Source: Rufibacter ruber (GTDB taxonomy: Bacteria; Bacteroidota; Bacteroidia; Cytophagales; Hymenobacteraceae). Taken from it: a stretch of 64,000 bases of DNA. The stretch spans positions 1-64,000 of the forward strand of contig NZ_LRMM01000020.1 in NCBI RefSeq assembly GCF_001647275.1, given 5' to 3'. Below, piece by piece: positions 8,444-17,342 of this stretch. Each line of letters starts with the position of its first letter. Positions within the stretch are counted from its first letter, which is position 1. Under the pieces are notes generated by a model. It worked only from the letters and a program-made list of their open reading frames with translations. It was not told the origin of the DNA and ran no database searches. The position numbers were made by a program, and so were the translations under genes.

Positions 8444-8508
8444 GAAAGAAAGGATGGTCCAGCTGGGATTAGTCAATGCTTTTGAACCCACCCATACCCC
8501 TTTAAGGA

Positions 8509-8662
8509 GCAGGGCCGTTTCATTCTACGCATTTCTAGTGATCTGCAGGTTTCGCCATGCCTTCTTTTAAGGCTTTCGCCTCACTGAAGTTGAAAACTTC
8601 AGTCTAAAGTAGGACCAAGTTGGAAACTTGAACCAGAAAAGTTTAGAATGAAACGGCCCTGC
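8509..8662. mobile_element. MITE-like 154-bp element with 19-bp perfect TIRs
   Basis: GCAGGGCCGTTTCATTCTA at 8509-8527 is repeated exactly in reverse complement at 8644-8662. Inside are two hairpins, CTGAAGTTGAAAACTTCAG and ACCAAGTTGGAAACTTGAACC; the latter resembles modules at 6829 and 30107. Confidence 0.55.
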
Positions 8663-8771
8663 CCCAGGTAGGGGAATTCTGCCCGAGTGCGAAAATTTCC
8701 TTTCTTGGAGGGGTAGACACTTCTTGCCTCATCATTTACCATTTTTATCTCGCAACTTGGGTTATGGACAC

Positions 8772-8806
8772 AAAAAAAGGGGAAGCCTATGCCTCCCCTT
8801 TCTCTT
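8772..8806 (-). terminator. Rho-independent terminator
   Basis: On the minus strand, AGGGGAGGC-ATA-GGCTTCCCCT followed by a T-run, 19 nt after the stop of the small membrane protein gene. Confidence 0.8.
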
Positions 8807-8824
8807 TCCGTTGAGCGGTTCTGA

Positions 8825-9124
8825 TTATAATCCGCCGCGGGTGCCACCGGTTTTCTCACCTTCATGGCCTTTTACTTTCACTACTTTGTTGTACAATCCT
8901 AACAACAGGAACGGGGCTGGCCACTGGCCTACGAACAACGCCTCATCATCTTTTTTCATGATTTTTAGCGTAGCTGAAACCGCCATGGAGCCTAGTGCTG
9001 CCCACAGGAACAGGTCAGAAGGAAGTTTAGCGGTATACTCTTCTATTGTTCTGGCTACTGGTCCTTCTCTGTGCTCTGGGTTGAAGTTGTCTGCAGCGTC
9101 TTTTACATCTTGTGCTTTTGCCAT
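8825..9124 (-). CDS. Small conserved membrane protein, function unknown
   Basis: A 99-aa protein with a charged N-terminus (MAKAQDVKDAAD) and two hydrophobic segments: LFLWAALGSMAVSATLKIM (about 43-61) and ALFVGQWPAPFLLLGLYNKVV (about 66-86). The tail is Lys/Gly-rich. I recognise no catalytic motif or named family. The start at 9124 is preferred over the in-frame ATG at 9151 because it gives a compact N-terminus, but either is possible. It has its own downstream terminator, which supports a real transcription unit. Confidence 0.65.
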   Translation of the reverse strand: MAKAQDVKDAADNFNPEHREGPVARTIEEYTAKLPSDLFLWAALGSMAVSATLKIMKKDDEALFVGQWPAPFLLLGLYNKVVKVKGHEGEKTGGTRGGL

Positions 9125-9255
9125 AGTTTTATTTGCGTTTAAAGTTTTCAATCCCCTATGAAAACGAATAAACGGCGGGAGGGTTTACCTAAATTTCACA
9201 AGTCTTCTTCCTGAACAGCAACCAGATCAACCTTTGCATCTTTTCAGCCTGATTT

Positions 9256-9297
9256 CTGTTTTGGGGCTGTTTTCTCAAAAACAGCCCCAAAACGCAG
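9256..9297. repeat. P40 palindrome (perfect arms)
   Basis: GTTTTGGGGCTG pairs exactly with CAGCCCCAAAAC. Directly followed by the hairpin at 9294. Confidence 0.85.
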
Positions 9298-9327
9298 AAG
9301 CCCCACCAAACCGGTGAGGCTTCTGTG
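9294..9327 (-). terminator. Possible terminator hairpin
   Basis: CAGAAGCC and GGCTTCTG around a CCA/GGTG inner stem. There is no strong T-run, and it lies about 150 nt past the stop of the tricorn-like gene, so the assignment is weak. Confidence 0.4.
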
Positions 9328-9479
9328 CGAAGTAGAAAAATGTAACTCTATTTAAGGCCATTTTTATTTGTCCTCCTAAAAGACCTTGCTAGAGAACGGT
9401 AGTTGCTGTTTCTAAAAGCGTTTACAGTTCGCCCACAAGATCCTTTCAGGATGACAAATAATATAGTTATTGGCTTTGG

Positions 9480-12400
9480 TTACTTCTTAGGCAGTTCCTG
9501 CAGCAGCACTTCCACGGCTTTCTCCAGCTGCTGGTCACGCCCTTGCGCGACGACGGCGGGATCATTGGCCACCAGATAATCAGGCTCCAGCTGCGAATTC
9601 TCCAGGAACTTGCCGCCGCCCAGCGTGCGGTACCCAATCTGCGGGATCCCGAAGACCATGGTAGGATCAATCAAGGTTTCCCACCACACAAACGTACCCG
9701 TTCCGGCCACGGGCGTGCCCACGGTTTTGCCAATGCCCAGCTCTTTGTAGAGTACCGGGAAAATGTGCGCATCTGAGTAGTTAGCCTCATTCATGACCAC
9801 AACAGATGGCTTGGTCCATTTGTTGCGGGGCTCATCGCTCAGGTGCTGGCCGCGCGGGCTGAACTGGGCGTACTGCTTGGTGTTCAGGAAGCTGATGAGG
9901 TCGTCATGCAGGTTGCCGCCGCCGTTGGCGCGGGTGTCTACAATCAATGCTTCTTTGGTGGCGTTTTTGCCTAGGGCCTCCTCATACACGGTGCGGTAGC
10001 TGGCGTCATTCATACCCCTGATGTGCACGTAGCCCAATCTTCCGCCCGAGAGGCGGTCTACCTCCTTGCGGCGGTTCTCCACCCAACGCTGGTACAGCAG
10101 TTCGTTCAGTTCACCGCCGTTGATAGGTTTCACCGTTTCTTCCCAGCGCTTCTTGGTCTTCTCGTCATACAAAGACACCAGCGTGAATTTGCCGGCTTTG
10201 CGGTTCAGGAGCTGGTCAAAGTCAGTGTTGTCTTCCAGGGGCTGGCCGTCAATTTTCTCTACAATCACGCCCGCTTTCACCTTAGAGCTGGCACGGTCAA
10301 ACGGACTCAGGTTGATCACTTCTTTTACCTTTAGACCCGCCCCCGAATATTGCTCATCAAAAAACAATCCCAAAGAGGCGGTGGCGTCTGCGTTGGCTTG
10401 TCTGTGACTGTAGCGACCGCCTGTGTGCGAGGCGTTTAGTTCGCCCAGCAGTTCACTCAACACATCTGCGAAGTCATAGTTGTTGGCAATATGCGGCAGG
10501 AACTGGCGGTAATTCTCTGTGTAGAATTTCCAGTCTACGCCGTGCAGGTCTGTCACGTAGAATTTCTGCTCCAGTTCCCTGATCACGTGGTCATACATGT
10601 AGGCGCGCTCAGCGGCGGCGTTCAGGTTCATCTCCCCGTTCACGCGCACCATTTCCTGTTTCCCGTTCTCGGTGTCCAGTTTTAGAATCTTGCCTTCGGT
10701 GAGCACAAACAGGTTTTTTCCGTCTTTAGAGAGCGTCATTTCCCCGCCGCGGGTGCCGAGTTTGGCCAGCAGTTTGGTGTCATTGTCGCGCAGGTTGGTC
10801 ACCCACAGGTCATAGCCTTTCTCGAAGCGGCTCAGGTAGAACAGCCTATCGCCTTTAAGGGACACCACGGCATCTGAAATGTCTGAGGAAGTGGCCGTGA
10901 GACGGGCTTTGCGGTACGGCAGGTTGTCCAGCTCCAAGGCCATGCCGGCGGGCGCCGATGTTTTGCTTGTTTCCCCTTTCTTGCCTTTGCCCTTGGTTTT
11001 ACCCTTTGGTTCTGCTGTTTCTTCCGGCCCTTTAGACTCCGCTTCGCGCTTCTCCAGATCCTCTAGCAGCGAGTAGTCTTCTTTGCTCAGTTTGAAGCGG
11101 TCAAACGCGTCTTGGGTGGTGAACAGCGCGTAAATGTCGCCGGTGCCCGAGTTATTGCCGTTGCCCCTGAGGCCTTCGCGGTTGGAGTAGTAGATGATCA
11201 TCTTGCCGCCTGCCATCCATCTGGGGCCGTTTTCATAGTAGCCGCTCTGGGTGAGGTTCATCACGTTGCCGTTTCCGCTGGCGGAAATCAAGCCCACCTC
11301 AGACAGCCACTGCTTGGGCTGGTTGTACTGCACCAGAAACCACTTTCCGTCTGGCGACCATTTGTAATCCTGATCACCGTCTGCGTAAGAATAGTTGTTA
11401 GCGTTGGCCAGGATGGTGCGCACCTGTTTGCTGGCTTTGTTCACCACTTTCAGGTTCACGCGGTCCTCCAGATACGCCACCTCCTTGCCGTCTGGCGAGT
11501 AGGCAGGCTGGAATTCCTCGGTTGGCGTGGCAATCACGGTCTCCTCTTTCAGGAGCGTAGAGGCGTAGAAATAAGGCTCAGCGGCGCGCACCAGGCTGGT
11601 TTCATAGATGTTCCAGCTGCCGTTGCGCTCGCCCGCGTACAGAATCCTGCGCCCGTCGGGCGAAAAGCTCACACTGCGCTCCTGCTCTGGGGTGTTGGTG
11701 ATGCGTTTGGTGATGCCGCCCTCTACGGAGCTTACAAAGACTTCGCCCCGGTTCACAAACACCACCTCTTTGCCGTTGGGTGACACCTGCATCTCGGTCA
11801 TTCCGCCCGAAATAGGCAGCACCGTCTCTGGGTTTGACCTGATACCAGAATACAGCTGAATGGCCACTTTCTGCGGCTGTCCGCCTTGTTTCAAGGTGTA
11901 GATTTCGCCGTTGTAGGTAAACGAAAGCGTTCCGTCTTTGGCGCCGCTCAGGTGCCGCACCGGGTGTTTGCTGAAGTTGGTGACGGCCGTGCTCTGCTTA
12001 GGGTTCTGCAGGCTCATTTTGCGCACATTGAACGTGCCGTTGGGCTGCTCACTCAGGTAAAACAGCTCCTGCCCGTTCGGCCCGAAGACGGGTTGACGGT
12101 CCTCGCCTATGTTCTCAGTGAGTTTGGTATGCTGCTTGGTTTTGGTGTTGTACACCCACAGATCACGCGCCGTGGAAGAGGTCTGGTGCTTTCTGAGGTT
12201 ATTCTCAAAGCTCTTCTTGTCCTGGTACACCAGCACTTCGCCGTTGGCGCTGTAGCGGGCGGCCTCTGCGGGCGTGGTCAAGACCATGGCGTTGCGCCCG
12301 CCGCCTAACGAAACCGTGTACAGCTCAGGGAAGGCCCCAGAAGGGAATAGGGCATTGGCCGCAGCGTCTACCCGTGAAGAGGAGAAAATCACGCTTTTGC

Positions 12401-12764
12401 CGTCTGGCGTGAAATCTGAGGGCACGTCACTGGCTGAATGGAAAGTTAACCGCTTGCCTTCGCCGCCCTGGGCGGGCATCACAAACACGTCAAAGTTGCC
12501 GTAGCGGTCTGAGGCAAAGGCAATCTGCTTTCCGTCTGGCGACCACACGGGGTTGAACTCATAGCCCTCGTGCATGGTGAGCGGCGTGGCATTTCCGCCC
12601 GCGGCGGCTACCTTGTATAAATCTCCCTGGTAACTGAAGACAATGGTCTGCCCGTCGGGCGAAATGGCTGGGGTGTTTAACCACAGCGGTGTCTGGGTCT
12701 GGGCCATGGCACCCACGCTGCTGGCGCAGCAGAAGGCCAACACGGCAAGAAACCGCTTTTTCAT
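9480..12764 (-). CDS. Tricorn-like S41 protease with beta-propeller, PDZ and S41 domains
   Basis: A 1094-aa secreted protease: signal peptide MKKRFLAVLAFCCASSVGAMAQ, then many TolB/PD40 blades (repeated SPDGKQIAFAS-like motifs) over roughly residues 30-650. A Lys/Glu-rich linker (KGKTKGKGKKGE) follows, then a core domain, a PDZ domain (about 815-890) and a C-terminal S41 peptidase. The peptidase shows DTRANGGGN and NEANYSDAHIFP, where the Ser-Asp pair probably includes the nucleophile, plus GTPVAGTGTFVWWE. Tricorn-type proteases trim peptides; the substrate here is unknown. The frame extends to 12983, but that stretch reads through a P40 palindrome and the inverted repeat at 12943, so the signal-peptide ATG is used. 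Confidence 0.9.
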   Translation of the reverse strand: MKKRFLAVLAFCCASSVGAMAQTQTPLWLNTPAISPDGQTIVFSYQGDLYKVAAAGGNATPLTMHEGYEFNPVWSPDGKQIAFASDRYGNFDVFVMPAQGGEGKRLTFHSASDVPSDFTPDGKSVIFSSSRVDAAANALFPSGAFPELYTVSLGGGRNAMVLTTPAEAARYSANGEVLVYQDKKSFENNLRKHQTSSTARDLWVYNTKTKQHTKLTENIGEDRQPVFGPNGQELFYLSEQPNGTFNVRKMSLQNPKQSTAVTNFSKHPVRHLSGAKDGTLSFTYNGEIYTLKQGGQPQKVAIQLYSGIRSNPETVLPISGGMTEMQVSPNGKEVVFVNRGEVFVSSVEGGITKRITNTPEQERSVSFSPDGRRILYAGERNGSWNIYETSLVRAAEPYFYASTLLKEETVIATPTEEFQPAYSPDGKEVAYLEDRVNLKVVNKASKQVRTILANANNYSYADGDQDYKWSPDGKWFLVQYNQPKQWLSEVGLISASGNGNVMNLTQSGYYENGPRWMAGGKMIIYYSNREGLRGNGNNSGTGDIYALFTTQDAFDRFKLSKEDYSLLEDLEKREAESKGPEETAEPKGKTKGKGKKGETSKTSAPAGMALELDNLPYRKARLTATSSDISDAVVSLKGDRLFYLSRFEKGYDLWVTNLRDNDTKLLAKLGTRGGEMTLSKDGKNLFVLTEGKILKLDTENGKQEMVRVNGEMNLNAAAERAYMYDHVIRELEQKFYVTDLHGVDWKFYTENYRQFLPHIANNYDFADVLSELLGELNASHTGGRYSHRQANADATASLGLFFDEQYSGAGLKVKEVINLSPFDRASSKVKAGVIVEKIDGQPLEDNTDFDQLLNRKAGKFTLVSLYDEKTKKRWEETVKPINGGELNELLYQRWVENRRKEVDRLSGGRLGYVHIRGMNDASYRTVYEEALGKNATKEALIVDTRANGGGNLHDDLISFLNTKQYAQFSPRGQHLSDEPRNKWTKPSVVVMNEANYSDAHIFPVLYKELGIGKTVGTPVAGTGTFVWWETLIDPTMVFGIPQIGYRTLGGGKFLENSQLEPDYLVANDPAVVAQGRDQQLEKAVEVLLQELPKK

Positions 12765-12871
12765 AAAGTAAAGGGCTTGTTTGTTAGATTGGAATACTAA
12801 ATATACCAAACAGGCGGGGCAATTCAAACAGGCGGCGGTTGTGGTGAAAGGGAGGCAGGAGCGAATTCCCA

Positions 12872-12906
12872 TTTCCGGGCTGTTTTCTGAAAAACAGCCC
12901 GGAAAC
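12872..12906. repeat. P40 palindrome (perfect arms)
   Basis: TTTCCGGGCTG pairs exactly with CAGCCCGGAAA, a distinct arm variant, about 110 nt upstream of the tricorn-like gene start. Confidence 0.8.
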
Positions 12907-12942
12907 GCATTAGGTAAAAATGGGGAACGGTATTGCTGATAG

Positions 12943-13153
12943 GTAGAGACCAGGCACCGCCTCGTCTCCCACGCATTGCACATCTATTTTCACCAGCGAT
13001 AGCGACCTGTGTTTAAAGCAGGCAAGGTTTCATACATTAACCAGCAGGTGGGACAGGTCGTGGCCTGTCTGTCCAGCATTTGGGGTAGTGGGATGTAAGA
13101 GATGAAATAAGGATTCAGGAATGCGTGGAGACGAGGCGGTGCCTGGTCTCTAC
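12943..13153. mobile_element. MITE-like 211-bp element with 33-34-bp TIRs
   Basis: The left end 12943-12976 (GTAGAGACCAGGCACCGC, continuing CTCGTCTCCCACGCAT) matches the reverse complement of 13121-13153, apart from one extra C. The interior has a small ACAGG/CCTGT hairpin and no ORF. Confidence 0.65.
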
Positions 13154-13163
13154 GGGGTTAAAT

Positions 13164-13198
13164 GCGTTTTGGGCCTGTTTTCTGAAAAACAGCAAAAC
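13164..13198. repeat. P40 palindrome, right arm shortened
   Basis: Left arm GTTTTGGGCCTG is intact; the right arm reads CAGCAAAAC and has lost about 4 bp. It lies 24 nt past the thymidine kinase stop. Confidence 0.65.
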
Positions 13199-13221
13199 TG
13201 ACTCAAGACTCAGAACTCTGT

Positions 13222-13815
13222 CTACAGCTTCCCTTTCATGCCCTCCATGAAACAGTGGCGGCAGCGGGCCTCATATGAGTCGGTTTCGCCCAGAAGCACC
13301 TTCTCCTGTGACACCGCGTTGCGGAAGGAGTATGAGGCAATGTCCCCGCACTGCACGCAGACGGCATGCACTTTGGTCACGTATTCGGCCACGCCCATGA
13401 GCGCGGGCATAGGCCCGAAGGGTTTGCCCAGATAGTCCATGTCCAGACCGGCCACAATCACCCGGATGCCGTTGTTGGCCAGGTGCACGCAGACCTCGGT
13501 GATGGCTTCATCAAAGAACTGGGCCTCATCAACGCCCACCACGTCACAGCCGCTGGCCAGCAGCAGCATGTCATTGGCAAACTGGATAGGCGTAGACCGT
13601 ATGGCCGTGGCGTTGTGCGACACCACGTCTTCCTCATGGTACCGCGTGTCAACGGCCGGTTTGAAAATCTCTACCCGCTGCCTCGCAATCTTGGCGCGGT
13701 TGAGCCTTCTGATCAGCTCCTCGGTCTTTCCGGAGAACATAGACCCGCAAATCACTTCAATCCAACCACGCTTCTGGGCCTGATGCCTGTTTCCTACCCG
13801 AGGCTCTATAAACAT
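13222..13815 (-). CDS. tdk: Thymidine kinase (type II)
   Basis: Phosphorylates thymidine to dTMP for salvage. 197 aa, the usual type II length. Walker [15 protein letters not shown] (about 19-32), Walker B-like [14 protein letters not shown], lasso region near FGPMPALM, and four zinc-ligand cysteines in CVQC and CRHC. The frame continues upstream to 13920, but MFIEPRVGN at 13815 fits family N-termini and the extension has no conserved sequence. A P40 follows the stop. Confidence 0.93.
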   Translation of the reverse strand: MFIEPRVGNRHQAQKRGWIEVICGSMFSGKTEELIRRLNRAKIARQRVEIFKPAVDTRYHEEDVVSHNATAIRSTPIQFANDMLLLASGCDVVGVDEAQFFDEAITEVCVHLANNGIRVIVAGLDMDYLGKPFGPMPALMGVAEYVTKVHAVCVQCGDIASYSFRNAVSQEKVLLGETDSYEARCRHCFMEGMKGKL

Positions 13816-14096
13816 ATATGCTACTGTGCTAATGAATGAATGGACTATTGCGCCGCTCAAAAAAGACGGCACCTCAGCTTTTCTCTTAGACGAAGGTACA
13901 GCCAACCCTCCCTTTGCCAATGCACAACTTTTCCACAGAGTTATTCAATACACTCAATGACAATAACTTATACCCCGGAAGAAGTGTCAGAAAGTAGAAA
14001 GTGTGAGAGTGAGACAATCAAAGCAATAGCTTTTCTAGTTTGCCCACTGTTCCCTAAGATCCTTTCAGGATGACAAAGAGGGTGGTTTTGGGGGTG

Positions 14097-14132
14097 GTTT
14101 GGGGCTACTTTCAGAAAAACAGGCTGGAAACA
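14097..14132. repeat. P40 palindrome, degenerate
   Basis: Arms GTTTGGGGCTA and CAGGCTGGAAAC, with several mismatches. Confidence 0.65.
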
Positions 14133-14191
14133 CGCATTCAAATTAATTGGCTGCAAATTCTCTTCTTGAGGCTCCTCCTACTCTTTATCTT

Positions 14192-14371
14192 TTTGCACGC
14201 ATTGCGTCCCCCTTTGAAGGGGGTAGGGGGATGACCAAGGCCGTTGAAGAACTGTCAGCATCAGCTAAATGAAATAGAAGATTATTCTTGGAATACGTCA
14301 CTCTGCACGAGTAGATCAACACGAGTCATCATCCCCCTACCCCCTTCAAAGGGGGACGCAATGCGTGCAAA
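14192..14371. mobile_element. MITE-like 180-bp element with perfect 43-bp TIRs
   Basis: 14192-14234 and 14329-14371 are exact reverse complements. Each arm runs TTTGCACGCATTGCGT, then the hairpin CCCCCTTTGAAGGGGG, then TAGGGGGATGA. The 94-bp interior is non-coding. The hairpin-plus-tail module also occurs alone at about 6909, 26709, 30245 and 45390. Confidence 0.7.
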
Positions 14372-14501
14372 TGCACTAGAGTGAAGCATGAGAATCTGCA
14401 CTGAACAAGCGTTGCTGTCATGAGCGATTTTAATTGTTCACCAAATCCTTCAACTATTGTACGCTCATCCCTTCAACACCTCACTCCTTCCTCCCCCTAA
14501 A

Positions 14502-14822
14502 TCACCCGCTATAGGTCATGTGCGGCAGCTTGGTCTGCTCAGGTACTTGGCAGGTAACGGGGCCGGTGAGTTGGGTTTGGCAGGTGAGGCGTTCGTTGGG
14601 TTTGAGGCGGCCGTTGCTCCGGAAGCGCTCCTCGGCGGGGGTGGGCGGGGCGGTGTTTTCCATGCCCTGCAGCACAATCATGCGGCAGCTGGTGCAGCGG
14701 CCCCTGGCGCCGCAGGCGTGCATCCAGTCAATGCCTTGGGCCTGCAGAGCGGCCAGAACCGTTTGGCCTTCGTATACAGATACCCGCAGATCTGCCAGAT
14801 TCCGCACCGTGATTTCCCCCAT
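14502..14822 (-). CDS. 2Fe-2S ferredoxin-type protein
   Basis: A 106-aa electron-transfer protein. The plant-type cluster motif is CGARGRCTSC (three cysteines near 37-46), with the fourth cysteine in RLTCQTQL (about 80). The N-terminal strand ITVRNL and YEGQTVLAALQAQGI match the beta-grasp fold. The redox partner is unknown. Its start is only 34 bp from the divergent gene at 14857, so the two promoter regions must overlap the coding starts. Confidence 0.88.
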   Translation of the reverse strand: MGEITVRNLADLRVSVYEGQTVLAALQAQGIDWMHACGARGRCTSCRMIVLQGMENTAPPTPAEERFRSNGRLKPNERLTCQTQLTGPVTCQVPEQTKLPHMTYSG

Positions 14823-14856
14823 TATTCGCTATATTTACGAGCGTATGCTTCCGCCA

Positions 14857-16005
14857 ATGAAAGACAAATATAATCAAATACGCCTCGCTCAGTACAGCCA
14901 AGAGCTAGCCCAGCGCCTCAGCGAGGAACACTTCGCTCAGCATGAAGTGGTTACTGCGCCGCAGTTGATTTCATTTACCCCCATCAAACAGGTGAACCTC
15001 TACCTCATCAGGGAGCTGCTCACGCTCTGGAACCATGAGATGGCCAACCTGCGCAGCCCTTACTTTGACTTTGAGAGCCCTGAGGTGAAAGACGCGCTGG
15101 TGCAGTTCATGAACGTGCTCTCGCGCAAAATCTCTATCAAGCGCCCGCACTTTGAGCCGCTCCTCCAGAAAGCCATACAAGACACGTTCCGGACGGTGCT
15201 GGAGCCGGTGGAGGTGTTTGAGGAGAAGTTTCTGCGGGTAGACGACCTCTCACCGGCCAAGCTGCAGGAAGGCCTGAAATACCAAGACCTGGACAAGGAG
15301 CTGTACCGCCAGTTCATAGACTCCCTCTCTGAGGAAAATCTGGACCGCGGCAAGGTGACCACCAAACTGCAGCGGTTCCTGAACGAGCACAACTCCCTGC
15401 GGTTTTCTGTAGCCGATGTGGTAACCCGTTTCAATGAGCTGAAACCCCTGAAAATGGATGAGATCCTGACCCCGGAGGCTCCCGTAGCCCCTGTTGTCCC
15501 CTCCATTCCGGTGGTACCTGCCACACCGCCGCCCCCTGCTGCGGCACCAGCCCCCACTCCGGTGGCCGCCGTGCCGCCCGTACCAACTGCGCCGTCTACC
15601 AACGGTTCCTCTACGTCTTCAGGCGCAGCCGCCTCCCCGTTCTTCCGGCCAGAGGTGAACATGGAGCCTAAACTGAATGAGCGGTTCCAGCAGGAGCAGA
15701 AGCAGACCCTCAATGACCGTTTCAAGCAACCCGTGAACGCCTCTCTGGCCGACCGCCAGCAAGACCAGAAGATTGGTTCCCTCAAAGACGCCATCTCCAT
15801 CAATCAGCGTTTTTCATTTATCAATGAACTGTTTGAGGGGGACAACATGGCCTACCACGCCATAATCAAGCAACTGGATGAATTCGGCTCTGCCGATGAG
15901 GCCAAACAATTCCTTCTCAAAGAGGTCGGCAGCAAGTACAACTGGTCTAAGAAAGAAGAGCACGTGCAGAAGCTGGTGCGCCTGATTGAAAGAAAGTTCG
16001 CATAA
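14857..16005 (+). CDS. Conserved hypothetical protein with Pro/Ala-rich linker
   Basis: A 382-aa soluble protein. The N-terminal part (1-205) is helical and charged (QELAQRLSEEHF, NLYLIRELLTLWNHEMANL). A Pro/Ala/Val-rich, probably disordered stretch follows (about 206-260). The C-terminal part contains SLKDAISINQRFSFINELFEGDN and ends KLVRLIERKFA. This C-terminal segment resembles one seen in many Cytophagales proteins of unknown function; I cannot assign a role. The ATGs at 14845 and 14857 are both plausible. A TATATTTA box (one mismatch to TAnnTTTG) at 14830 favours a very short leader. A shared bidirectional terminator follows. Confidence 0.75.
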   Translation: MKDKYNQIRLAQYSQELAQRLSEEHFAQHEVVTAPQLISFTPIKQVNLYLIRELLTLWNHEMANLRSPYFDFESPEVKDALVQFMNVLSRKISIKRPHFEPLLQKAIQDTFRTVLEPVEVFEEKFLRVDDLSPAKLQEGLKYQDLDKELYRQFIDSLSEENLDRGKVTTKLQRFLNEHNSLRFSVADVVTRFNELKPLKMDEILTPEAPVAPVVPSIPVVPATPPPPAAAPAPTPVAAVPPVPTAPSTNGSSTSSGAAASPFFRPEVNMEPKLNERFQQEQKQTLNDRFKQPVNASLADRQQDQKIGSLKDAISINQRFSFINELFEGDNMAYHAIIKQLDEFGSADEAKQFLLKEVGSKYNWSKKEEHVQKLVRLIERKFA

Positions 16006-16007
16006 GC

Positions 16008-16045
16008 CGTTTTTGACCTGTTTTTAGAAAAACAGCCCCAAAACA
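16008..16045. repeat. P40 palindrome
   Basis: Begins 2 nt after the stop at 16005. Arms GTTTTTGACCTG and CAGCCCCAAAAC are imperfect; it abuts the terminator at 16045. Confidence 0.75.
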
Positions 16046-16086
16046 GAAATCCCCTGCCACCAGAAGACGGCAGGGGATTTCTGTTT
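16045..16086. terminator. Bidirectional terminator between convergent genes
   Basis: AGAAATCCCCTGCC and GGCAGGGGATTTCT form a 14-bp stem followed by TTTT. It serves the plus gene ending at 16005 and probably the minus gene ending at 16101. Confidence 0.8.
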
Positions 16087-16100
16087 TACCACCTTTCTGT

Positions 16101-17293
16101 CTACCGGAAAACCAGCACGTCAATAGACCGCTCGGCTTTCTCCAGTTTCAGGCCCAGCTTGGCCAGGGCTTCATGAACGGCGCCTTTTCTTTCGGGCTCA
16201 AATTCAAAGGAGAGGTCATACCGCGTTTGGTTGCCGGTTTCATCTACCACGGGCAAATTCACCATCCCGAAGCTCTCCAGATAATGGGCCACCTTCTCCA
16301 AGCGCACGTGCTCACCGTCAAACGCACCCGCAGAGGCCCCAAAGACCTCGGCCTTGGCCTGCGAGACGGGTATCTTTTTCACCTTGGCCCCATCTGCCAC
16401 CTGCAGTACGTACACTGGCCGCAGGCGCTTCTCCAGGCTCGCCCGCACGGTGAACATCTTCTGGAGTTCCTGCCGGAGCGTGGGCAGGAGTTGGGCTTCC
16501 TGCCCTTTGGGCACAATAATATCAATGCAATACTTGGTCTTGTTCTCCTCCACGCTCTCTCCCGTGGTCAGATCAAGAGTGCGGCCGTAGGGCAGGCTTT
16601 CATACGCCAGGCGGTACACGCTTTCCAGCGGAAGGTTGATCATGGTAAGCCGGCGGCCTTTGAACACGGGGTCCTGCAGATACGAGTGGGACTGTCCGCC
16701 AACTCCTTTCAGCTCGGGCTGCACCAGAAAATGCGCGCGGGTCTGGGCCGCCGCTGTGAAGTACGTGAGCGGGTCTGCCGCCAGGTTGTCTTCCTTCAAA
16801 GGCAAATCTATGGGCTTGCCCGCCAGCACCTTCTCTATGACGGCAAAAGTAAAGTTCTGGGGCGCCGTGATAGCCACCACCTTGCCCTGTGGGCTAATCA
16901 GCACCGAATGCGGAATCATGCGGTAGGGAAACGCCTTTCTGGCCCCGCCCGTGTCTGCCACCGCAAACAGCAGCGTAGACGGCCGGTTGGCCAGAAACCG
17001 CTGTATGCGCTGCTCGGTTTCTTCAGTAACCGTAATAATCTGCAGCCGGTCCTTGAACTGTTTCTGGAGGTCTTGCAGATGCGGCATGGCCTGCACACAG
17101 GGGCCGCACCACGTGGCCCAGAACTCCAGCAGCACCGCCTTGCCTTTCAGGTTAGCGAGATTGAGGGAGGGGCTGTTTCCGTTCAGGACGTTGCCGAAAG
17201 TGATGGGCGCGCGGCCTCGCCGAGGGTGGTCTGGGCCAGGAGCGGCCCGTGCAGCGTGCCCGCCAGGAGCAGAAGTGAAAAAAGCTTTTTCAT
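16101..17293 (-). pseudogene. TlpA-like thioredoxin-domain protein, frameshifted in the N-terminus
   Basis: Secreted or periplasmic thiol-disulfide protein. From the ATG at 17293 the frame gives a clean signal peptide (MKKLFSLLLLAG to LLAQ); one lost base in the GGG run at 17205-17207 then shifts it into the long frame. Corrected length is about 397 aa. The thioredoxin domain shows LLEFWATWCGPC with CGPC redox cysteines (about 60-75). The remaining 250 residues carry a Cytophagia-type C-terminal extension (roughly PLESVYRLAYESLPYG to ERSIDVLVFR) similar to the TIGR03435-like region in some thioredoxin-fused proteins; the exact family is uncertain. It is divergent from the two-component system, whose probable operator lies between, so it may be a target. 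Confidence 0.82.
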
Positions 17294-17342
17294 ACGGTTT
17301 GAATAATTTCCCCAAACCTACCGCCCCGGCTCCGGGAACTGG

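Larger units (their letters stand above)
8360..8824. other. Intergenic region with palindrome and TIR element
   Basis: Between the start of rtcB and the stop of the next minus-strand gene. It contains a P40 (8405-8443), a 154-bp element with 19-bp inverted ends (8509-8662) and a terminator (8772-8806). No gene is supported. Confidence 0.75.
9125..9479. other. Intergenic region with P40 and hairpins
   Basis: Holds a P40 (9256-9297), a CAGAAGCC/GGCTTCTG hairpin (9294-9327) and a GATCCTTTCAGGATGACA repeat half (about 9440-9458) of the family seen complete at 55754-55848. No gene. Confidence 0.7.
12765..13221. other. Intergenic region with a 211-bp TIR element
   Basis: Between the tricorn-like gene start and the thymidine kinase stop. 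Contains two P40 copies (12872, 13164) flanking the 211-bp element at 12943-13153; nothing coding. Confidence 0.7.
13816..14501. other. Intergenic region with perfect 43-bp TIR element
   Basis: Contains a GATCCTTTCAGGATGACA repeat half (about 14058-14076), a P40 (14097-14132) and the 180-bp element at 14192-14371. Short frames here have no recognisable product. Confidence 0.7.

Noticed and set aside
8360-8491. Extended N-terminus for RtcB, and likewise for the tricorn-like gene (to 12983) and the protease at 59610 (to 59682)
   Set aside because: The extra residues come from P40 or TIR sequence; a conserved start or signal peptide lies downstream in each case.
16173-17306. Long plus-strand frame (377 aa) opposite the TlpA-like gene
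   Set aside because: It is antisense to a gene with clear thioredoxin motifs, has no recognisable domain, and reflects GC-rich codon structure. The same applies to frames at 27232-28197, 30783-31649, 11112-11783 and 5111-5950.
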